NCBI GenBank assembly: GCA_027493055.1
Contig: JAPUDO010000082.1
Coordinates: 4,573-57,868 of the forward strand
Length of the DNA: 53,296 nt
Source of the DNA: Niabella sp.
Lineage (GTDB): Bacteria; Bacteroidota; Bacteroidia; Chitinophagales; Chitinophagaceae
Reading direction: 5' to 3'
In this document: positions 10,127 through 19,300 of the stretch, in pieces
Layout of the letters: the number at the start of each line of letters is the position of its first letter
Position numbering within the stretch: position 1 is the first letter of the stretch
Made by a program: the position numbers and the translations under genes
Notes under the pieces: generated by a model
Database searches by the model: none
Seen by the model: the letters and a program-made list of their open reading frames with translations, nothing else
Told to the model about the DNA's origin: nothing

Positions 10127-10705
10127 TTATTTTATTTTTTTCTGAGGCAGGCTGTCAGTGTATTCGGCGCAATATTTTTTCAGTATTGCTACCAGGCGTT
10201 TGTTAGCTATGGCCATTTGTGCCTCTACTGTTTTAACGGAGATGCCCAGCAGATCCGCCACCTCACTATATTTTAATTTTTCTTCCTTTACCAGCCTGAA
10301 TATTAAACGGCATTTAGAGGGCAGGGACTGGATGGCTTTATTAATGTCTTCTATATTTTGCTTTGAAATAAGGCCGCTTTCAGGTGTATGAAAGGTATAT
10401 AGATCATCTTCGTCAAAATCGTTATAATAGAACTTATTCTTTTTTCTCAGGAAACTAATGCTCGTATGCCTGGTAGCTACATAAATGTATTTATTTAACT
10501 GCTCAATAGCTTTCAGGGCATTCCTGTTTTCCCACAACTTAAGAAATACATCAAGAACAATTTCCTCTGCCGCCTGCCTGTCTTTTACAATTGAGCAGGC
10601 AAAAGAGATAAGGCCCGGAACGTAATGCCTGTACAACTCACTAAATGCGAGCTGATCATTATTATCAGATACCTGGCCTACCAGATATTTAATCTTTTCG
10701 TTCAC
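10127..10705 (-). CDS. ECF RNA polymerase sigma-70 factor
   Basis: A 192-residue extracytoplasmic-function sigma factor, Bacteroidota family 1 type. Region 2 lies at about 20-90 (FSELYRHYVPGLISFA through EIVLDVFLKLWENR). Region 4 lies at about 125-185, with the helix-turn-helix YSEVADLLGISVKTVEAQM. The start codon is GTG (10705-10703); no in-frame ATG fits better. It is the first gene of the sigma-fecR-susC-susD-sulfatase series and should direct transcription of susCD once released by FecR. A 10-bp palindrome, TTTCGCGAAA, touches its start codon. Confidence 0.95.
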   Translation of the reverse strand: MNEKIKYLVGQVSDNNDQLAFSELYRHYVPGLISFACSIVKDRQAAEEIVLDVFLKLWENRNALKAIEQLNKYIYVATRHTSISFLRKKNKFYYNDFDEDDLYTFHTPESGLISKQNIEDINKAIQSLPSKCRLIFRLVKEEKLKYSEVADLLGISVKTVEAQMAIANKRLVAILKKYCAEYTDSLPQKKIK

Positions 10706-10715
10706 TTTCGCGAAA
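10706..10715. promoter_or_regulatory. 10-bp palindrome abutting the sigma factor start
   Basis: The palindrome TTTCGCGAAA sits directly before the GTG start of the sigma factor gene, in the divergent gap shared with the Gfo/Idh gene. It could be an operator or part of the translation start region. The sequence is seen; no regulator is known. Confidence 0.25.
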
Positions 10716-10835
10716 ATGAAATTAAAAATAAGTAATTCACTAATAATCTATAGCCATTTAGCCTTTCAAAGATATCTACAAAAAACTTACAGATGAAAAA
10801 AGTATATTCGTACCTTATTAAAAGATAACAGTATT

Positions 10836-11990
10836 ATGAATTACAAACTAAGGGCCGGGATGATAGGTGGCGGCAAAGGTGCTTTTATAGGAGCTGTACA
10901 CCGTATGGCTTTAAATATGGACGGACTGGCTGAGCTGTGCTGCGGTGCTTTAAGCCAGGATCCGGAGAAAGCTAAAGCGTCAGGCAGAGATTTGTTTTTA
11001 CAGGACGACAGGGTTTATACTAGCTATGAAGAGATGATCCAAAAGGAAAGTGAGCTGCCCGAAGACAGGCGCATGCATTTTGTGATTATTGTAACGCCCA
11101 ACTTTGCACATTTTGGGCCGGCAATGATGGCTTTGGAACATGGTTTTCATGTAGTGATAGATAAACCTATGACGCTTACCCTGGAGGAAGCCAAAAAGCT
11201 GCAGCAAAAAGTAGAAGAGACCGGGCTTTTATTATGCCTTACACATACTTATGCTGGCTACCCTTTAGTAAAAGAAGCCAGGAAGATGGTAGCCGATGGC
11301 CTGTTAGGGGCAGTGAGGAAGATCTATGTTGAGTATCCGCAGGGCTGGCTGAGCACATTGAGCGAAAAAGAAGGTAACAAACAGGCAGCCTGGCGTACAG
11401 ATCCTGCAAGAAGCGGGAAAGCCGGCTGTATGGGCGATATTGGTACTCATGCGGCGCACCTGGCAGAGTATATTTCGGGGCAAAAAATTGTGAAGCTCTG
11501 TGCTGATCTGAACATTGTAGTGCCCGGAAGGTTGCTGGATGATGATGGCGCTATGTTGTTAAAGTTTGATAACGGCGCCAGTGGTGTGCTTATTGCTTCC
11601 CAGGTTGCTGCCGGTGAAGAAAATAATTTAAGGATAAGAATATATGGAGAAAGGGGCGGACTGGAGTGGGGCCAGCAGGAGCCTAATACTTTGATTGTAA
11701 AATGGCCCAATGCTCCGGCACAGGTATATCGTACAGGCAATGACTATCTCTCCGATGTTTCAAAGATAAACACGAGGACACCAGGCGGGCACCCCGAGGG
11801 CTACCTGGAAGCATTTGCTAATATCTATAAAAATTTCATATTGACATTAGCTGCAAAATTAGATGGTACCCAACCTGATCCGCTAATAGATTTTCCTACA
11901 GTATGTGATGGTGTACGGGGCATGGCGTTTATAGAAAATGCAGTAGCCTCTTCCCAAAGCAATCAGAAATGGCAGGATTTTGTTGTTTGA
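10836..11990 (+). CDS. Gfo/Idh/MocA family NAD(P)-dependent oxidoreductase
   Basis: A 384-residue sugar-type dehydrogenase. The N-terminal Rossmann fold starts with [17 protein letters not shown], where the glycine-rich turn binds the dinucleotide. The family's substrate-site lysine is in VIDKPMTL, and the C-terminal domain carries [13 protein letters not shown] with the conserved Asp and His. Family members oxidise or epimerise sugars, inositols and related polyols in the cytoplasm. It is divergent from the sigma factor gene and has no operon partner on its own strand before the phosphorylase gene 210 nt away. It could take part in metabolism of the glycan taken up by the neighbouring Sus system, but nothing in the sequence fixes the substrate. 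Confidence 0.9.
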   Translation: MNYKLRAGMIGGGKGAFIGAVHRMALNMDGLAELCCGALSQDPEKAKASGRDLFLQDDRVYTSYEEMIQKESELPEDRRMHFVIIVTPNFAHFGPAMMALEHGFHVVIDKPMTLTLEEAKKLQQKVEETGLLLCLTHTYAGYPLVKEARKMVADGLLGAVRKIYVEYPQGWLSTLSEKEGNKQAAWRTDPARSGKAGCMGDIGTHAAHLAEYISGQKIVKLCADLNIVVPGRLLDDDGAMLLKFDNGASGVLIASQVAAGEENNLRIRIYGERGGLEWGQQEPNTLIVKWPNAPAQVYRTGNDYLSDVSKINTRTPGGHPEGYLEAFANIYKNFILTLAAKLDGTQPDPLIDFPTVCDGVRGMAFIENAVASSQSNQKWQDFVV

Positions 11991-12021
11991 ACAGATGGCT
12001 ATGCGTGAAGCAAAAAGCTCA

Positions 12022-12090
12022 AGGCGTAAGGTAAAAGGGTGAAAAGGTATAAGCCTTAAGCTTCCGGCTTTTCGCCTTACCCCTTAGCCT
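12022..12090. repeat. Imperfect inverted repeat between oxidoreductase and phosphorylase genes
   Basis: A stretch at about 12022-12047 and its imperfect reverse complement at about 12067-12090 can fold into a long stem with several mismatches, with a small extra stem (AAGCC/GGCTT) in the loop. No T-run follows. It may act as a terminator for the oxidoreductase gene or be a dispersed intergenic repeat. Confidence 0.4.
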
Positions 12091-12144
12091 CTCATTGTTA
12101 TTATGTATTTTCTACACATTATGTCCACAACGGGGGAATAAAAG

Positions 12145-12174
12145 TTTGAACATCAACCAAATTCACTTATTTTG
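12145..12174 (+). promoter_or_regulatory. Bacteroidota-type promoter for the phosphorylase-like gene
   Basis: TTTG at 12145-12148, then 19 nt, then TATTTTG at 12168-12174. This fits the -33/-7 layout of the Bacteroidota primary sigma factor, although the -7 box is one base shorter than TAnnTTTG. The predicted transcript start is about 20 nt before the ATG at 12201. Confidence 0.5.
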
Positions 12175-12200
12175 CCCGATTAAAACAAATTATCTTATTT

Positions 12201-13859
12201 ATGAGTTTTGAAAATTTTAAGGTTCCTTTCGAAATCGATACTAACTACAGCAAGAAAGTTGCTTACTTTTCAATGGAGTTTGCCATACATCAGCCTTTAA
12301 AAATATACAGCGGAGGCCTGGGCTTTTTATCGGGTTCTCATTTACGCAGTGCGTATGAACTGCGCCAGAATCTTATTGGTATCGGTATTTTATGGAAATA
12401 CGGATATTATGACCAGGAGCGTAACCAGGATCAGACTTTAGATGTAGCCTGGAATGAAAAGTTTTATAGTTTCCTGGAAGACACAGGAGTTAAATTCCAG
12501 ATAGATGTACATGATCATCCGGTGTGGGTAAAAGCCTGGTATCTGAATCCTGAAACATTTAAAACAGCACCTTTATTTTTATTAAGCACTGACCTGCCTG
12601 AGAATGATTACGTTTCTCAAACCATCACACATAAATTGTATGATAGCAATGTGGCCGCCAAAGTGGCCCAGTTTATTTTATTAGGTGTGGGTGGGGCTAA
12701 GCTGATAGATATTTTAAACTTTAATCCTGAACTATACCATCTTAACGAAGCGCATGGTTTATCTGCGGCTTTTTACCTGTATAAAAAATACAACAGGAAC
12801 CTGGAGGAGGTAAGAAAAAGATTAGTGTTTACTACCCATACCCCTGAAGAAGCAGGTAACGAAAAGCATGATATTTATCTGTGCCATAAAATGACTTATT
12901 TCTGTGGATTAAGCATTGATGAGGTGAAAAACCTTACAGGTGATCACAGCGATTCTTTCAACCACTCACTGGTAGCCTTACGTTTTGCAAGGCTGGCTAA
13001 TGGTGTGTCCCAGCTGCATGGAGAAGTATCCCGCGAGATGTGGAGCAAGTACCCTGGCATTTGCCCGATCATCTCAATTACTAATGCTCAGAACTGGAGC
13101 TATTGGGCCGATAAGCAGATGTATAAGTTTAAAGAGGTGGGAGATGATTATGGCTTTGACGATCGTAAAAAATGGCTGAAAAGACGGGCTTTTGAAATTG
13201 TGGCAGATCAGACAGGTAAACTGTTCAACCCCGATGTGTTTACAATGGTTTGGGCCAGAAGGTTTGCGGGTTATAAAAGGGCCGGGTTAATAGCTTCTGA
13301 CGAGATGCGCTTTTTTGAACTGATGAATAATCAGAAATACCCTGTACAGATCATTTGGGCAGGTAAGCCTTATCCCATGGATCACCCTGCAATCAGCGAA
13401 TTTAATGAGCTGGTGCATTTAAGCAAAAATTACAAGAATGTATCTGTTTTAATAGGGTATGAGCTGGGCCTTTCCAAACGCCTGAAACAGGCTGCGGATG
13501 TGTGGCTGAACAACCCCAGGGTGCCAAGAGAAGCTTCGGGTACCAGTGGTATGACTGCTGCCATGAACGGTGCTGTGAATTTCTCTACAGATGACGGATG
13601 GATCCCTGAATTTATCAATCATGGTCATAATGGCTTCGTGATCCCTAAGGCCGATTATGCAAACATGTCTGTGTATGATCAGGATAAATACGATCTGGAT
13701 AAATTATATGAAATACTTACCCGGGAAATACTGCCGCTTTATTACGGCGATTATAAAACATGGCGCCAGATTATGAAAAACGGTATGCAGGATGTGCGCT
13801 TCCAGTTTGACAGCAACCGTATGGCGCATGAATATTATGAGAAGCTGTATAAGGGATAG
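12201..13859 (+). CDS. Short alpha-glucan phosphorylase-like protein without the PLP lysine
   Basis: A 552-residue protein of the short alpha-glucan phosphorylase family (GT35-like), whose members release glucose 1-phosphate from alpha-1,4-glucans. Typical features are the N-terminal VAYFSMEFAIHQPLKIYSGGLGFLSG, a central MVWARRFAGYKRAGL, and the C-terminal EASGTSGMTAAMNGAVNF. In active phosphorylases the last motif reads GTSGMKAALNG or similar, and the Lys carries the PLP cofactor. Here residue 452 is Thr (codon ACT, 13554-13556). The rest of the motif is intact and the frame is open, so this looks like a family variant and not decay. It may be a non-PLP glycosyltransferase or an inactive glucan-binding protein. 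It has its own promoter and ends 5 nt from the convergent methyltransferase gene. Confidence 0.8.
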   Translation: MSFENFKVPFEIDTNYSKKVAYFSMEFAIHQPLKIYSGGLGFLSGSHLRSAYELRQNLIGIGILWKYGYYDQERNQDQTLDVAWNEKFYSFLEDTGVKFQIDVHDHPVWVKAWYLNPETFKTAPLFLLSTDLPENDYVSQTITHKLYDSNVAAKVAQFILLGVGGAKLIDILNFNPELYHLNEAHGLSAAFYLYKKYNRNLEEVRKRLVFTTHTPEEAGNEKHDIYLCHKMTYFCGLSIDEVKNLTGDHSDSFNHSLVALRFARLANGVSQLHGEVSREMWSKYPGICPIISITNAQNWSYWADKQMYKFKEVGDDYGFDDRKKWLKRRAFEIVADQTGKLFNPDVFTMVWARRFAGYKRAGLIASDEMRFFELMNNQKYPVQIIWAGKPYPMDHPAISEFNELVHLSKNYKNVSVLIGYELGLSKRLKQAADVWLNNPRVPREASGTSGMTAAMNGAVNFSTDDGWIPEFINHGHNGFVIPKADYANMSVYDQDKYDLDKLYEILTREILPLYYGDYKTWRQIMKNGMQDVRFQFDSNRMAHEYYEKLYKG

Positions 13860-13864
13860 AAAAA

Positions 13865-14596
13865 TTATAGTTTTTTAAAGTACGCATGAGAGACCTGGTT
13901 GCCGTACAAAGAAACAATCACTTCCGGCTTATCTTTAAAAAAATCATCGCACGCTAATTTGACCCCGGGGTTACAATCTGCTCCGGGGTCATTTGTTAAT
14001 GGATTAACATAGTCCATTAATACGCATACAGAGCCTTTAGTCATTTTATCATAGATATTTTCAAGGCAGAAAAGAACAATTTCCTTATGCTGAAATTTAT
14101 CGCCTCCAAATCCGCAATCAATATGGGCAAAGGCAATTTTATCAGGTAGCTGGCCTGGTAATGTTTCACTGAACAGTCCCTTATGTATGACAGGTACCTT
14201 TAACTCCTGTTCCCTGAAATTTTCTATTAGAATTTCTTCAATATTTTTATCGCTGTAACTGAACTTTTTTTCAAAGCTATCATACAGGTGCAGTATTTTA
14301 CCGGAGTGGTTAAAGTCAAGTATTTTTTGAAAGAGTATGGCACATTGTCCTGTAAAGCAACCAAATTCAGTAATTTCCCCTTCTACATTATTTTCAATAA
14401 CAGCACTCAGGATATGAAAAAAATTAATTCGCTGTTCTATAGTGTTCATATCCCTGAATAAATCTATATCCCTTTTTATTTTGTAATTATATCCAAGTTT
14501 TTTGATCAATTTGTTAGTAACCTTGATTACTTTAGGTACCTGATCTTTTTCATTCACTCTTTGAGTAATAAAAAGATTGTTGATGTTTTTTTTCAT
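13865..14596 (-). CDS. TylF/MycF-like class I SAM-dependent methyltransferase
   Basis: A 243-residue protein resembling the macrocin O-methyltransferase (TylF) family, which methylates sugar hydroxyls in natural products and surface glycans. The SAM-binding motif is GEITEFGCFTGQCAILF, followed by LHLYDSFE. The later HIDCGFGGDKFQHKEIV and VLMDYVNP segments match the family's DxD-type metal-site regions, although the usual DDY is MDY here. It is convergent with the phosphorylase-like gene and divergent from the GT61 gene. Its place beside a glycosyltransferase and an NRPS-PKS pair makes a tailoring role possible, but a role in polysaccharide modification fits equally well. Confidence 0.7.
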   Translation of the reverse strand: MKKNINNLFITQRVNEKDQVPKVIKVTNKLIKKLGYNYKIKRDIDLFRDMNTIEQRINFFHILSAVIENNVEGEITEFGCFTGQCAILFQKILDFNHSGKILHLYDSFEKKFSYSDKNIEEILIENFREQELKVPVIHKGLFSETLPGQLPDKIAFAHIDCGFGGDKFQHKEIVLFCLENIYDKMTKGSVCVLMDYVNPLTNDPGADCNPGVKLACDDFFKDKPEVIVSLYGNQVSHAYFKKL

Positions 14597-14771
14597 CTAT
14601 TAAGACTATTGGTTTTGAGGAATGGTTTATATCAAGCGTGCGGCTGGTTTATTAAATTGGAAACTTACAAAAAGCGTACTATCGAAATTAATATTTTCTT
14701 ACAATATTATATATTTTATATTTAGAATAGTAATTTTATCTACTGCTAACTAGGATTTTTTTGTATATTCC

Positions 14772-14779
14772 TACTTTTG
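14772..14779 (+). promoter_or_regulatory. -7 promoter element (TACTTTTG) before the GT61 gene
   Basis: TACTTTTG matches the TAnnTTTG element exactly and lies 55 nt before the GT61 start. No clear -33 TTTG is visible 19-21 nt upstream, so confidence is moderate. The rest of the 238-nt divergent gap is AT-rich with no other structure seen. Confidence 0.4.
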
Positions 14780-14834
14780 TTATATTTATTATAGTACAGA
14801 TTCTGGCCGTACGCATTTTGCGTATTTATATGTA

Positions 14835-16025
14835 ATGAGCACAATTAAAAACATAATTAAAATAATAAAAAGAATAACAGGAGTTAACTCCATCAGCCAT
14901 ACCTATTGGCGTGCTAAAGGTTTTTTATTATTAACTGTCGATGAAACAGTGCAAACCCTTAAATCTTATTGTATAAAAGTAGTACCGGAGTCATCTGTTG
15001 ACCTGCCGGATATACAGGATGAAAATAATCCTAGGAACAAGATCTATAAGGCGTATACATTTACCTCAGGTGAAGTGTATGTATGGCAGCTTGAGTTTAA
15101 AGATGGGTTTATTTCAAAGCATGGCTCTGTTATAGTTAATAAAAAAGTATTTTGCACAGACTGGGATCACCGGGGTTTTGAGCATGAATTCTGGAAGAAA
15201 GATAAAAGATTGCCAAAACATGTCAAAACGGTCATCCCTTTATTAAGTCATCATCAGGATATGCAGGTATTCTACTCACTGACAGGTTATTATGATTTTG
15301 TCCTGTTAGTTGCGGCAAAGCTAAGCAGAATTAAAGACGCAGTAGGAGATGATAATATTCAGGATATGTACATTACTTACCATTCATTTGGCGGAAGGTA
15401 TGAAAGGGAATACATGGAATTATTAGGTTTTAACCCAGATAATTACGTCGACAGCCGCACTTATAACTTCTTGGCCGAAAAAGTGATTTTTGGAAATACC
15501 GGAACCTGGAAACCTAACGTAAATGAGATACTGTCACTTAAAAGAAATATTGAGTCACGGTTAAATATTTCAGATGACACACCGTCTGCCGGTAACAGGA
15601 TATATATCAGCAGAAAAGGCAGGAGAAAAATTGAAAATGAAGACGAATTGATCGAACTTTTAAAAAGATTTGGTTTTATTATCATTGAGGATAGAGAAAG
15701 AAGCGTTGTGGAACAAATCAATATTTATAGAAATGCTTCTTTTATAATAGGTCCGCATGGTGCTTCATTTGCTAATATTATCTGGTGCAGGCCAGGTACT
15801 TTTTTATACGAGCTTTTTCCCAAAAGCTGGACCCCCGATTATTTTCTTTATATGGCTAAAGTTAATAATATGCAGTATGCTGCATATTGGGATGACACTC
15901 ATAAGGATATTAGTAACGATTTATTTGAGGCGTTACACCAGAATATTTACGTATCAATCCCTAAATTACAATCCAGTTTGGAAAGTCTACTAGGAAAGTG
16001 CCCGCCGTTGCAGGTATTGGAGTAA
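14835..16025 (+). CDS. GT61-family (DUF563) glycosyltransferase
   Basis: A 396-residue glycosyltransferase of the GT61 type. The C-terminal half has the family signature: a ISRKGRRKIENEDEL segment, then VVEQINIYRNASFIIGPHGASFANIIWCRPG, where the GPHGA loop is typical of the donor-binding region. There is no signal peptide, so it should act in the cytoplasm. It lies alone between the TylF-like methyltransferase (divergent) and the NRPS-PKS genes (278 nt downstream, with their own promoter). It may glycosylate the assembly-line product or contribute to the polysaccharide made further downstream; neither can be decided here. Confidence 0.8.
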   Translation: MSTIKNIIKIIKRITGVNSISHTYWRAKGFLLLTVDETVQTLKSYCIKVVPESSVDLPDIQDENNPRNKIYKAYTFTSGEVYVWQLEFKDGFISKHGSVIVNKKVFCTDWDHRGFEHEFWKKDKRLPKHVKTVIPLLSHHQDMQVFYSLTGYYDFVLLVAAKLSRIKDAVGDDNIQDMYITYHSFGGRYEREYMELLGFNPDNYVDSRTYNFLAEKVIFGNTGTWKPNVNEILSLKRNIESRLNISDDTPSAGNRIYISRKGRRKIENEDELIELLKRFGFIIIEDRERSVVEQINIYRNASFIIGPHGASFANIIWCRPGTFLYELFPKSWTPDYFLYMAKVNNMQYAAYWDDTHKDISNDLFEALHQNIYVSIPKLQSSLESLLGKCPPLQVLE

Positions 16026-16174
16026 AACCAATCTCCTGTTCTGTTTTCATTTCTTTGAAACCGCGTATCCCAAAGTCTGTTAAATAATGCAGCTGTTTGG
16101 CACGAAGCTATGAGGGACTTTTGAATGGGTTTTAAAATAAAGTCTTTAAAACAGTAACATAAATAGGTTAAAAA

Positions 16175-16205
16175 GTTGTAATTATGCTTATTTATAATAC
16201 TTTTG
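16175..16205 (+). promoter_or_regulatory. Promoter of the NRPS-PKS operon
   Basis: TTG at 16176-16178 is followed by 19 nt and then TACTTTTG at 16198-16205, a full -7 match. The 5' leader would be about 90 nt before the ATG at 16304. No riboswitch-like structure was recognised in the leader or in the rest of the 278-nt gap. Confidence 0.6.
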
Positions 16206-16303
16206 TAAAGATTTGATTGTCACTCAATCGCCCCCTCTGCATCCATAGGTATTCGTGATAGTTTGACAGCTATGTCTAATCGTTTATTTTTTTAATTGAT
16301 GAT

Positions 16304-19300
16304 ATGAGTAATTGGCGGCTACCAGAATATGAAACAGTGACCGGTTATATATATGATGCTGCCAGGGTATTCCCTCAAAATATAGCTGTATCATTTAATA
16401 ATGTTTCCATTACCTATCGGGAGCTGAACAGGCGATCTAACCAGCTCGCGGATTATTTATTGCAGAAGGGCTTAAAACCCGGGCAGTCAGTAGCGCTTGT
16501 TCTTGAGCGAAGTCCGGAAATTATCATTGCACTTTTGGCAATATTAAAATGCGGTGCCTGTTATGTGCCTATGGATCCTAATTATCCCAGGGACCGTGTT
16601 ATATTTATGGCAGAGGATGCGGCTGCACAGTTTTATATTACAAATCAAAAATTTTCCGGGAGGTTTGCCGGCTCAGTTGCAAATGAAATACTATTAGATA
16701 CAATATTAACTGATCTGGAAAAATGTTCGGAGGCCGATTTACCTCTGCAAAATAATCCTGAAGCTATTGCTTATATTTTATACACGTCTGGTTCAACGGG
16801 TAAGCCAAAGGGGGCAATGGTTTCCCATGGTAACCTTATCCATTTCTTAAAGGGCATGCAGGAAGTATTTAATATTACTGCCCAGGATAAGTTCTTAAGC
16901 GTTTCAAGTATTTCGTTCGATGCTTCCTGTTTTGATAATTATTTATCACTTATTCATGGCGCCGAATTAGTACTTGCCGATAATGAAACTGCGAAATCGG
17001 GTGATTTATTATTAAAGCTTATTGCTGATAAAAAAGCCAGCATTATGCTGGCAACTCCTGTTACCTATAAATTGATGCTGAATGCGGGTTGGGAAGATAA
17101 AATTGATGCTACGGTACTATCGGCAGGAGAACCATTGCCGGCTACATTAGCCCGGGATTTAATTCCAAGGTGCAAATCTCTTTATAATGTATATGGGCCA
17201 ACTGAAACAACTGTTATTTGTATACTTACTCAAATAACAGATCATAATAAAATAACTATAGGCAAACCTATAGAAGGTACCCCTGTTTATTTTTTAGATG
17301 AAAACCTCAACCCTGTTGATGCCAAAGCTGTAGGTGAAATTTACATCGGTGGCGCCGGTGTTTCAAAAGGGTATTTAAACCGGCCAGAGCTAACCAGCGA
17401 AAGATTTGTTAAGGATCCATTCAGTACTGTTGACAATGCTGTGATGTATAAGAGTGGTGATCTTGGTAAACTTGAACCTGATGGTAATATTTCCTATCAT
17501 GGAAGAGTGGATAATCAGGTGAAGATTCGTGGTTTCAGAATTGAGCTGGGAGAAATTGAGCATCAGTTGTCATTGCAAACAGCAGTGAAGGAGGCTGTAG
17601 TTATTCCAAAAGAAAATATGGCAGGTGAGTTGTTTTTATCTGCATATGTTACATTAAAACACCAGATTGACAGAAAAGCCCATCCGATGTTAATAAAAGG
17701 GTGGCGCACAGGCTTACACACATCTTTGCCTGAATTTATGGTGCCGGAGCATTTTACCATCATGGAAGCCTTGCCTATAAGCCCCAATGGAAAAATTGAT
17801 AAAAGCTCATTGCCTTACCCTTCAAAAGACCGTCCCGAATTATTAAATATTTTTGAAGCTCCACGATCTGACATTGAAAAGAACATTGCCGGGGTATGGA
17901 GTGAGCTTCTTGAAATAAGTCCGGTAGGAACAGAAGATAATTTTTTTGAGCTGGGAGGGAATTCTTTGCTTGCGCAAAAAACAATATCATCGTTGAAGGA
18001 AAAATTTCATTATGATATTCCAATAACAAAATTATACCAATATCCCACCATTGCAGGGTTACAGCGCATATTAAAAGGCAGTCAACCCAAAAAGGTAAAG
18101 CATCGGTCAGAATTAAAGCATAAGGGCAAAGAAGATATTGCTATCATTGGCATGTCTGGCCGTTTCCCTGGCGCTGATACTATAGAAGAATATTGGGAGG
18201 TCTTAAAAAATGCAAAAGAAACTATTACTTTTTTTGCAGAAAATGAGATAGATCCATCAATACCATCTTCTGTAAAGGACGACAGCGCTTATGTAAAGGC
18301 ACGGGGTATTTTAAAGAATATAGGAGAGTTTGATGCAGATCTGTTTGGTATCACTCCAAAGCTGGCAGAGCTTATGGATCCGCAACAGCGTGTATTTCTG
18401 GAGGTTGCCAGGGATCTGCTGGAAAAAACAGGAAAATTAAAACAAAACAAAGACGAAGTAACTGGTGTATTTGCGGGATGCAATACAAATACATATTTCT
18501 ACAATAATGTATTGCATTATAAAGATAAAATGGAGAACCAGGGTTATTACCAGACGTTGTCTGTTACTGAAAAAGATTATCTGGCAACACGCACAGCCTA
18601 CCATTTAAACTTAAAAGGGCCTGCCGTAAGTGTCAATTCAGCATGCTCCACTTCGTTATTAGCTGTGGCGCAGGCGGTAGAAAGTTTGCGCCGGGGCCAG
18701 TGTGACGCTGCCATTGCAGGTGGCGTTGCGATTCATGTGCCTGTGAATAGTGGTCATATTTACCAGGAAGGCTCAATGTTGAGTGCAGATGGGCACAGCA
18801 GGCCATTTGATGCCAATGCGAAAGGAACAGTGTTCAGTGATGGAGCCGGTGCGGTATTGCTCAGGCGCCTTGGTGACGCCGAGGCAGATGGCGATACCAT
18901 TTATGCAGTTATTAAAGGAGTTGGTATAAATAATGATGGAGGAGAAAAAGGGAGTTTTACATCGCCAAGCACCAACGGGCAGTTTGCTGCTATAACTATG
19001 GCTATGGATGATGCGGGCGTTAAACCCTCCGAAATCTCATATATAGAGACACATGGTACCGCTACCCCTTTGGGCGATCCTATAGAAATTGAAGGACTGC
19101 GAATGGCATTTGGTAACCCGGAGGGTAAACATTATTGTGCAATTGGCTCGGTCAAAAGTAATATCGGTCATCTCACACATGCGGCAGGTGCAGCGGGATT
19201 AATTAAAACCACTCTGTCGCTGTATTACCAACAATTAGTACCGTCTATAAATTATACTGCTCCTAATCCTGCAATTGATTTTGAAAACAGTCCATTTTTT

